Source: Chloroflexota bacterium
GTDB taxonomy: Bacteria; Chloroflexota; Dehalococcoidia; Tepidiformales; Tepidiformaceae
Length of the DNA: 6,472 bases
Assembly: GCA_025350285.1 (NCBI GenBank)
Contig: JANXYE010000040.1
Coordinates: forward strand, 1-6,472
Direction of reading: 5' to 3'
The translations under genes were made by a program, and so were the position numbers. Shown here one piece after another: positions 1-6,472 of this stretch. The notes under the pieces are model-generated. The model was not told where the DNA came from. It searched no databases and saw only the letters and a program-made list of their open reading frames with translations. The number at the start of each line of letters is the position of its first letter. Position 1 is the first letter of the stretch.

Positions 1-22
1 CTTCGTGGTGGGGTAACTCCTA

Positions 23-358
23 GTGTAGTGAATCACAATTAGGTTTAGTTTGGGCCACGCCCCGCAGGGTGGGCGTCAGATTTTGCACAAGGGTAGGGCA
101 CCCCGTTCGACCGCATCTCGACCGCCCGGCTGCGGGCTCACTGGAGAGACCGCTCCGTATCCGTCGCGGCTAGGATTGCGGCTTGCCTGCCTCTTGATTC
201 GCGATGCCAATCCTGGCCGCGAGTGACAACGAGCGGTTCGTTGTCTCCGCGCCATGCTTGAGCCTCCGCAAAAAGCTGACGGCCACCCCGGCCCGCAGGA
301 ACCGCGCGAGGTCGGCGCGCAGCCGACTTTAAGCGCAAGCCAATTGTGATTCACTACA

Positions 359-359
<1 letters not shown>
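23..359 (-). mobile_element. MITE-like element, copy 1 (non-autonomous, IS630/Tc1-mariner-like)
   Basis: A 337-bp element bounded by a perfect 18-bp terminal inverted repeat, GTGTAGTGAATCACAATT at 23-40 and its reverse complement at 342-359. TA flanks each side (21-22 and 360-361) within CTAG, so the duplication is either TA or CTAG; the sequence cannot separate these. It carries no transposase and no convincing gene, so it would need a transposase supplied from elsewhere. TA duplication inside CTAG is typical of the IS630/Tc1-mariner superfamily; that assignment is inferred from the ends only. A second copy lies inverted at 5874-6209, about 95% identical by hand alignment (about 14 substitutions and one single-base indel). 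The interior is partly fold-back: 67-86 pairs with 268-289, and 164-178 pairs with 208-222. The right end abuts the stop codon of the ABC transporter gene. Small open frames inside (for example 76-354 minus and 138-338) have no recognisable domain and are not annotated as genes. Confidence 0.88.
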
Positions 360-2176
<1,817 letters not shown>

Positions 2177-2224
2177 GCGCTTGTGCCCATGCTAAGCGCG
2201 AAGGCGGGCATGCGGATACCCGCC
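2177..2224 (-). other. Two consecutive intercistronic stem-loops between the oxidoreductase and ABC genes
   Basis: The 49-bp gap is almost filled by two short inverted repeats. GGCGGG (2203-2208) pairs with CCCGCC (2219-2224) around a 10-nt loop, directly after the oxidoreductase stop codon. GCGCTT (2177-2182) pairs with AAGCGC (2194-2199) around an 11-nt loop, directly before the ABC start codon. No T-run follows on the minus strand, so an intrinsic terminator is unlikely. They could stabilise or process the mRNA, or influence ABC translation. With stems of only 6 bp in GC-rich DNA, chance is a real alternative. Confidence 0.35.
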
Positions 2225-2225
2225 G

Positions 2226-4406
2226 CTAATCAGCCCGCCGGACGCGCGCTATCACCGACTTGAAGGCGGGCGTTTTGGAGCGTTCGTCGAGCTTCCGCGG
2301 CACGATCGCGTTCGCCTCGGGGTAGTACATCGCGAGGTTCCCGGCGCGGATATCAATGACGGCGACGGAGACGTTCATTGCGCCGATCTCCGTCTCTACG
2401 GCCACGCGGTCGCCCTCAGCCAGGCCCAGGCGGCGTGCGTCTTCCGCCGCCATCATCACGACATCCCTGCGCTTGTTCCCGCGGTAGAGGTCCTCCTCTT
2501 CGTAGACGACCGTGTTGAACTGGCCCTCGCTCCGGATCGTCATCAGGCGGAACTCGCCCGGCGCGGGGGCGAAGGCCGGTAACTCGACCTCGTTGAAATG
2601 CGCCCGACCGTCCGTCGTACTGAACGACGGCTCGTGGAACGTCCGGCCGCCCACCTGGAACTCCTTGCCCGCCCTATCGATTTCGGCAATGGCCGCGTAG
2701 CCCGGCACCGCCCGCGACATCGCCTGGCGAAGTTCGTGGTGGTTCCGCAGTGCGGCCCAATCGAACCGCCCCTCCGGCAGCACGCGTTGGGCCAGCCCCG
2801 CGATGATGTCCACCTCCGAGCGCATCGAACCGCGCACCGCCGGTGTCCCGCCTTCCGAGAGGCGCACGAAGTTGAACATCGATTCCTGAGTCGTTGACTG
2901 CGGCTCTTCGTCTCGCGCCAGCACCGGGAGGATGATGGAGCTCTTGCCGCGCCCATGGATGTGCCCTTCGTTGAGCTTGGTCGTGATCGAAACGCTGAGC
3001 GGGATGTTGCGCAGCGCCTCTCCGGCCCATGCCCGGTCCGGGTTGCTGGCGAAGAGGTTGCCACCGAGGAGCACGGCGGCCTTCACCTGGCCCGCCGCCG
3101 CGGCTTCGACCGACGCCGCCGTGTGCTGGCCGCCCGGGGCGGGAGCGATCCCGTAGAGCTCCTCCAGCTTCGCCGCGAAGCCTTCCTTCAGTGCCGGGGT
3201 CATGCCAACCGACCCCACGCCCTGGACGTTCGAATGCCCGCGAATCGGGAGCAGCCCGCTGCCCGGCTTGCCCAACCAGCCGCGCGCCAGGGCGACGTTC
3301 GCCAGCGAAAGGATGTTGTCCACCCCGTTTGCATGATGGGTGAGGCCCATCGCCCACATGAAGATGCCGCTCCCGGCCGCTCCCAGCATCGCGGCGGCCG
3401 CTTCCAGTTGGTCCCGCTCTACACCGCACGCTTCGCTGATCGACTCCCACGGGGTGGCGGCGGTCTTCGCCGAGATGGCTGGCCAGCCCGCGGTGTGTGT
3501 ATCGATGTATGGCTGGTCGAGTCGCCCGTTTTCGATCAGCGCCTTGAGGATGCCCGCGAAGACAGCGACATCCGAGCCCGCGTGCGGCTGAAGGTAGAGG
3601 TCCGCGATCTCCGTGCCGAAGAGAAGGCTGCGCACGCTCGACGGCACTTTGAAGCGGACGAGCCCGACTTCCTTCAGCGGGTTCACGACGATCACCTTCC
3701 CGCCCCGCCGCTTCAGCTCCATCAGTTGGGTGATCAGACGCGGGTGGTTGCTCGCCGGGTTCGCCCCCGCGATGAGGGCGATGTCCGCATGGGCCAGGTC
3801 GTCCAGCGTCACCGAACTCGTGCCCGAGCCGTACACCTCGTTCAGCGCGACCCCGGAGGCCTGGTGGCAGTAGAAGCTGCAGTTGTGGATGTTCGCCGTC
3901 CCGTAGGCCCGAGCCACGAGCTGGAGCAGGAAGGCCGCCTCGTTGCTCGAACGCCCGGACGAGTAGAAGAACACCTCATCCGGCTGCGCCTCTTTCAGGC
4001 CCGCCGCCGCCCGATCCAGCGCTTCGTCCCAGGAGATGCGCCGGAAGTGCGTGTCGCCTGCGCCGGCGAGGACGGGGAAGGTCAGCCGCCCGAGCTTCTC
4101 CAGTTCACGCGAAGAGAGCGCCTCCAGCTTCGCAATCGGCGTTTCGCGGAGGAACGCCTCCGAAATGAAGCGGTTCATATCGCCGGCCTGCGCCTGGGCC
4201 GATTTCTTGCAGACCTCGGGGAAGTGCCCGGCTTCGTTCACCATCCCGCCTTGCTGCCCACCCATGCCCACGGCGCACGTCTTGCAGGCGTTCTTCGAAC
4301 GCATGCGTTTGTAGAACTGCCAGTAGTTCCCCGACTCGTGAGCCTTTTTGAGCGTGTAGATGATTGCGGGCACGCCGCCGCCAGCCGAGACTCCGGGCTT
4401 CGCCAT
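2226..4406 (-). CDS. FdhF/YdeP-family molybdopterin oxidoreductase (CbbBc-like)
   Basis: This 726-residue protein belongs to the DMSO-reductase/formate-dehydrogenase superfamily, binding a bis-MGD cofactor with Mo or W. It is closest in style to the FdhF/YdeP/CbbBc group (E. coli YdeP is about 760 residues). An N-terminal Fe-S motif has Cys41, Cys44 and Cys66, within KNACKTCAVGMGG and FPEVCKKS; this three-cysteine pattern differs from the usual four-cysteine CxxCxxxC motif, and I did not identify a fourth ligand. The catalytic domain spans about 120-520. Cys180-His181 (SFYCHQASG) aligns with the Sec140-His141 metal-ligand pair of FdhF; codon 180 is TGC, so this is the cysteine form. Residues about 617-722 form the C-terminal dinucleotide-binding domain, ending with the family-typical YYPEANAIVPRK. 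No Tat or Sec signal is visible, so it is probably cytoplasmic. The ATG at 4406 has an in-frame TAG three codons upstream, which limits the start, but no clear ribosome site. Formate is a possible substrate, but many family members are uncharacterised. No electron-transfer subunit or FdhD-like gene is adjacent. Confidence 0.92.
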   Translation of the reverse strand: MAKPGVSAGGGVPAIIYTLKKAHESGNYWQFYKRMRSKNACKTCAVGMGGQQGGMVNEAGHFPEVCKKSAQAQAGDMNRFISEAFLRETPIAKLEALSSRELEKLGRLTFPVLAGAGDTHFRRISWDEALDRAAAGLKEAQPDEVFFYSSGRSSNEAAFLLQLVARAYGTANIHNCSFYCHQASGVALNEVYGSGTSSVTLDDLAHADIALIAGANPASNHPRLITQLMELKRRGGKVIVVNPLKEVGLVRFKVPSSVRSLLFGTEIADLYLQPHAGSDVAVFAGILKALIENGRLDQPYIDTHTAGWPAISAKTAATPWESISEACGVERDQLEAAAAMLGAAGSGIFMWAMGLTHHANGVDNILSLANVALARGWLGKPGSGLLPIRGHSNVQGVGSVGMTPALKEGFAAKLEELYGIAPAPGGQHTAASVEAAAAGQVKAAVLLGGNLFASNPDRAWAGEALRNIPLSVSITTKLNEGHIHGRGKSSIILPVLARDEEPQSTTQESMFNFVRLSEGGTPAVRGSMRSEVDIIAGLAQRVLPEGRFDWAALRNHHELRQAMSRAVPGYAAIAEIDRAGKEFQVGGRTFHEPSFSTTDGRAHFNEVELPAFAPAPGEFRLMTIRSEGQFNTVVYEEEDLYRGNKRRDVVMMAAEDARRLGLAEGDRVAVETEIGAMNVSVAVIDIRAGNLAMYYPEANAIVPRKLDERSKTPAFKSVIARVRRAD

Positions 4407-4464
4407 ACAAACACACTAGGGACGCGCCTTGCCCTCGTCCAGCAAGACGCGACAGACAATCCGC

Positions 4465-5787
4465 TCAGCGATCCACGACGAGCCGGGTAGCGTTAGCGGT
4501 CCCCTTCCGCAGTGATCGCGAGGAGACGTAGCCAGCGGCCACGACCGCCAGGCAGCAGCCGGCCAGCAGGATGAGGGTCATGCGTTCCCCAACAACGTCC
4601 GCCACCACACCAGCGGGGAAGCCCATGATCATCTGGAGCCCGAAGGCGGTCATCGTGAGCGACATCACCCGCCCGAAGTAGGCCGGGTCGGTGCGCTGCA
4701 TGAGGTTGACCTGGTTGCACATCTGGAAGCCGCTCGAGGCAGCCCCGACCAGCGCCCCGGCCCCCAGTGCCACCGAAAACGTGGGCGAAAGCGCGAGCAG
4801 GACGACGGCCCCGGCGAGCCCCGCGCCGCAGATAAGCATCACGGTTGCCGGGTTCGACCCCACGCCCCGCCGCGTGAGGAAGAGAGTGAGGATGATTCCC
4901 CCCACGGCGGTCGCTCCGTAGAGCACGCCAACGCGGTTCGCCGGCTGCCCAAGCTCGTTTTCGAGAAGCCCCGGCATGAGCTGCTGGTAGGAAAAGGCGG
5001 TAAGGACGACGCCCACAAACATGAGCATCAGCAGGCGCACGTCCGCCGCCCGCCAGGTGTACCGCAGCCCGGCGCCCAGATCGCCGAAGACCGATGTGGC
5101 ATGCGCGTCGTGCCGTGGCCGTGTCGATTGCATCAAGAACAGCAACCCCGTGGAGACCACGAAAAAGCTCGCCATCACCATGTAGGCGCCGCCGATCCCG
5201 AAGGCCGGCAAGGCGATCAATCCGCCCGCCGCCAGCGGACCAACGATGCGTGTCCCGTTCATGGCCAGTTGTTGAAGGGCCACGCCGTTCGTCAGCGCAG
5301 GACCCCGGAGCAGATCACCCACCCAGGCCTGCCGCGCCGGCATGAGCATGGCGAAGGCGCAGCCCATCAGGAGCGTCATTCCGGCAAGCATCCAAATCGT
5401 GATGATCTCGAAGACGGTGAGGAGACCGACGAGGAAGAAGGCAACACCAACGATGGACTGGCCCAAGGTGAGGAGCATCCGCTTCGACATGCGGTCGCTC
5501 AATGCACCCCCCACCGGACCAAGCAGCAACATCGGGATACCCATGCCCATGCCCACGAAACCCACGGAGCGGTTCGTCCCGGTGAGATCGAAGGCCAACA
5601 CGCCCTGGACCACCTGCATCATCCCGAAGCCGAACATCGTGACGACGTTGCCAATGAAGAGCAGGCGAAACTGTGGATTGGCGAGCGCGGAGGCAGATGC
5701 CGCCGCTGGCGCGATGGAGACAAGGCTGGCTCCACGCAGTTCATTGGTTCGTGCGTAGCGAATGGTTGCTCCCGTGAGCCCCCACAA
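4465..5787 (-). CDS. MFS transporter, DHA3/MFS_3-type exporter
   Basis: A polytopic inner-membrane protein of up to 440 residues, consistent with a 12-segment major facilitator. It resembles the DHA3/MFS_3 group (MefA-like drug exporters and EntS-like siderophore exporters), which are proton-driven. The conserved loop between segments 2 and 3 is present as GPVGGALSDRMSKR (90-103, with Gly90, Asp98 and Arg99). PARQAWVGDLL (150-160) followed by ALTNGVALQQL and RIVGPLAAGG (180-189) is the usual arrangement between segments 4 and 6 in this group. A hydrophilic central loop covers about 221-248. The start is uncertain: the longest frame begins with TTG at 5787, an in-frame TGA lies just upstream, no ATG occurs before the conserved core (NPQFRLLF, from residue 37), and no strong Shine-Dalgarno sequence is visible. 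It ends 58 bp before the oxidoreductase gene, which it probably precedes in one operon; nothing notable is seen in that gap. Substrate unknown. Confidence 0.9.
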   Translation of the reverse strand: MWGLTGATIRYARTNELRGASLVSIAPAAASASALANPQFRLLFIGNVVTMFGFGMMQVVQGVLAFDLTGTNRSVGFVGMGMGIPMLLLGPVGGALSDRMSKRMLLTLGQSIVGVAFFLVGLLTVFEIITIWMLAGMTLLMGCAFAMLMPARQAWVGDLLRGPALTNGVALQQLAMNGTRIVGPLAAGGLIALPAFGIGGAYMVMASFFVVSTGLLFLMQSTRPRHDAHATSVFGDLGAGLRYTWRAADVRLLMLMFVGVVLTAFSYQQLMPGLLENELGQPANRVGVLYGATAVGGIILTLFLTRRGVGSNPATVMLICGAGLAGAVVLLALSPTFSVALGAGALVGAASSGFQMCNQVNLMQRTDPAYFGRVMSLTMTAFGLQMIMGFPAGVVADVVGERMTLILLAGCCLAVVAAGYVSSRSLRKGTANATRLVVDR

Positions 5788-5798
5788 TGGCCACGCAT

Positions 5799-5819
5799 CC
5801 GAGGCAGGTCAAGCCTCGG
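5799..5819. promoter_or_regulatory. Perfect 7-bp inverted repeat upstream of the MFS gene (possible operator)
   Basis: CCGAGGC (5799-5805) and GCCTCGG (5813-5819) form a perfect inverted repeat around a 7-nt spacer, centred about 22 bp upstream of the TTG candidate start of the MFS gene. The spacer on the minus strand holds TTGACC (5812-5807), which matches a -35 hexamer; 17 bp further is CATTGT (5789-5784), only a weak -10. If this is the promoter, transcription would start inside the annotated N-terminus and the true start codon would lie downstream. The palindrome could then be an operator over the -35. It may instead be a hairpin without a regulatory role; no T-run follows on either strand. 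Confidence 0.35.
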
Positions 5820-5868
5820 CGAGTACCGAGTGCCGAGTACCGAGTACCGAGTACCGACTACCGAGTTC
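5820..5868. repeat. Heptanucleotide tandem repeat, seven units of CGAGTAC
   Basis: Seven consecutive 7-bp units fill 49 bp. Units 1, 3, 4 and 5 are CGAGTAC exactly; unit 2 is CGAGTGC, unit 6 CGACTAC and unit 7 CGAGTTC. The array starts right next to the 5799-5819 inverted repeat and ends 2 bp before the CTAG target site of MITE copy 2. It lies upstream of the MFS coding region and is probably non-coding. It is a simple sequence repeat, so copy number may vary by slippage. There are no unique spacers and the unit is too short, so it is not a CRISPR array. Confidence 0.9.
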
Positions 5869-5873
5869 CACTA

Positions 5874-6209
5874 GTGTAGTGAATCACAATTGGCTCGCGC
5901 TTGAAGTCGGCTGCGCGCCGGCCTCGCGCGGTTGCTGCGGGCCGGGGTGGCCGTGAGATTTTTGCGGAGGCTCAAGCATGGCGCGGAGACAAGGAACCGC
6001 TCGTTGTCACTCGCGGCCAGGATTGGCATCGCGAATCAAGAGGCACGCAAGCGCCAATCGTAGCCGCGACGGATACGGAGCGGTCTCTCCAGTGAGCCCG
6101 CAGCCGGGCGGTCGAGATGCGGTCGAACGGGGTTCCCTGCCCTTGTGCAAATCTGACGCCCACCCTGCGGGGCGTGGCGCAAACTAAACCTAATTGTGAT
6201 TCACTACAC
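5874..6209 (+). mobile_element. MITE-like element, copy 2 (inverted relative to copy 1)
   Basis: A 336-bp element with the same perfect 18-bp ends as copy 1 (5874-5891 and 6192-6209), flanked by TA at 5872-5873 and 6210-6211 within CTAG on both sides. Its one-base length difference from copy 1 comes from a shorter A-run near 6150. The internal stem survives in altered form: CCAGGATTGGC (6016-6026) faces GCCAATCGTAGCC (6053-6065). Both copies have the end reading AATTGGC pointing toward the three-gene block and the end reading AATTAGG pointing outward. The right end interrupts a PEP-utilising gene. The open frame at 5901-6095 parallels one in copy 1, but this follows from the DNA similarity and no domain is recognisable. 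No transposase is present. Confidence 0.88.
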
Positions 6210-6472
6210 TAGCGATCGCGAAGAGCGGGGTCCACGGCGGAGCCGTAGTGGGGCAGACGAGCACATCGCCCGGCTGCAGTCGCTCGGCCTCGGCGAGCGT
6301 GTGGATGACCCGGGCCGTCCCTCGGGCGACCCCGGCGCTCGCCGGGTTGCCGGTGATGAGTGTCGGCTCGGCAGACGGCAGCACTCCGAGGCAGAAGAAG
6401 TGGCGGAAGACAGGCAACATCTCCACCGGTAGGGACGCCATGTCGGGCGGCTGGCCCAGGAAGGGCGGTGGC
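6190..6472 (-). pseudogene. PEP-utilising enzyme mobile (phosphohistidine swivel) domain, 3'-truncated by MITE copy 2
   Basis: The minus-strand frame is open from the window edge and enters a typical PEP-utiliser swivel domain, as in PEP synthase, pyruvate phosphate dikinase and related proteins: GNPASAGVARGTARVI, then LQPGDVLVCPTT, then PPWTPLFAIA. In this family the next residues normally read like VVTD-x-GG-x-x-SH, with the phosphorylated catalytic histidine. Here the frame runs into the MITE at 6212-6209, gains the element-encoded tail SVVNHN and stops at TAG (6192-6190). The catalytic histidine and the rest of the domain are therefore missing. An ATG at 6441 exists, but coding similarity continues upstream of it (a proline-rich linker reading PPPFLGQPPD), so the real start is outside the window. 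The missing 3' part was not found inside this window, either between the MITE and the MFS gene or in the 20 bp beyond copy 1. Confidence 0.8.

Noticed and set aside
76..354. Small open frames inside the MITEs (also 138-338, 5901-6095, 5978-6187) as element-encoded proteins
   Set aside because: They are similar between copies only because the DNA is similar; several frames are open at once, no domain or ribosome site is visible, and the single-base indel near the AATTAGG end alters the frame reading through it.
3867..3869. Selenocysteine at the metal-ligand position of the oxidoreductase
   Set aside because: Codon 180 is TGC, so an ordinary cysteine is encoded and no recoding is needed.
4411..4419. 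CTAGTGTG on the minus strand upstream of the oxidoreductase gene as a MITE end remnant
   Set aside because: Only seven bases (CTAGTGT) match the element end, the following bases differ, and there is no second end or internal MITE sequence nearby; chance is sufficient.
2955..4490. Plus-strand open frame of 511 codons antisense to the oxidoreductase gene
   Set aside because: It is a compositional shadow of the real gene, with low-complexity Arg-rich sequence and no family features.
5820..5868. CRISPR array
   Set aside because: The unit is 7 bp and directly tandem, with no spacers and no cas genes in the window.
5872..5900. Outward promoter in MITE copy 2 driving the MFS gene
   Set aside because: TACACT near the end resembles a -10, but no acceptable -35 lies at 16-18 bp, so the sequence does not support it.

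Overview
The window is GC-rich bacterial DNA (roughly 60-65% G+C by eye). Every recognisable gene lies on the minus strand. The protein styles (a CbbBc/YdeP-like molybdopterin enzyme, a DHA3-type MFS exporter, weak ribosome binding sites) would fit Chloroflexota, but also other high-GC phyla. No rRNA or other taxonomic marker is present, so this placement is a low-confidence inference.

Layout from the right edge, in the direction of transcription. (1) At 6472-6210 is the 3'-truncated remnant of a PEP-utilising (phosphohistidine swivel domain) gene, cut by (2) a 336-bp MITE-like element at 5874-6209. (3) At 5799-5868 is a short non-coding patch with a perfect inverted repeat and seven tandem copies of a 7-bp unit. 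(4) Three intact genes follow in a tight same-strand series: an MFS exporter (5787-4465), an FdhF/YdeP/CbbBc-type molybdopterin oxidoreductase (4406-2226) and a half-size ABC exporter (2176-359), with gaps of 58 and 49 bp. (5) The ABC gene's stop codon lies exactly on the target site of a second MITE copy (23-359), which is inverted relative to the first. Only 20 bp lie beyond it.

The two MITE copies are about 95% identical by hand alignment. They share an 18-bp terminal inverted repeat, sit in CTAG (TA duplication, IS630/Tc1-mariner-like), encode no transposase, and are partly fold-back inside. They bracket the three-gene block as inverted repeats. This could be a mobilisable or invertible composite unit or two independent insertions; the 20-bp left flank does not continue the broken right-flank gene, so simple insertion of one composite unit into that gene is not supported.

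The three intact genes look like one transcription unit combining a cytoplasmic bis-MGD redox enzyme with two exporters. No electron-transfer partner, cofactor-biosynthesis gene or regulator is in the window, so the substrate and shared purpose are unknown. The parts most worth attention are the paired elements, the gene they broke and the repeat patch beside one of them. The core genes belong to known families.
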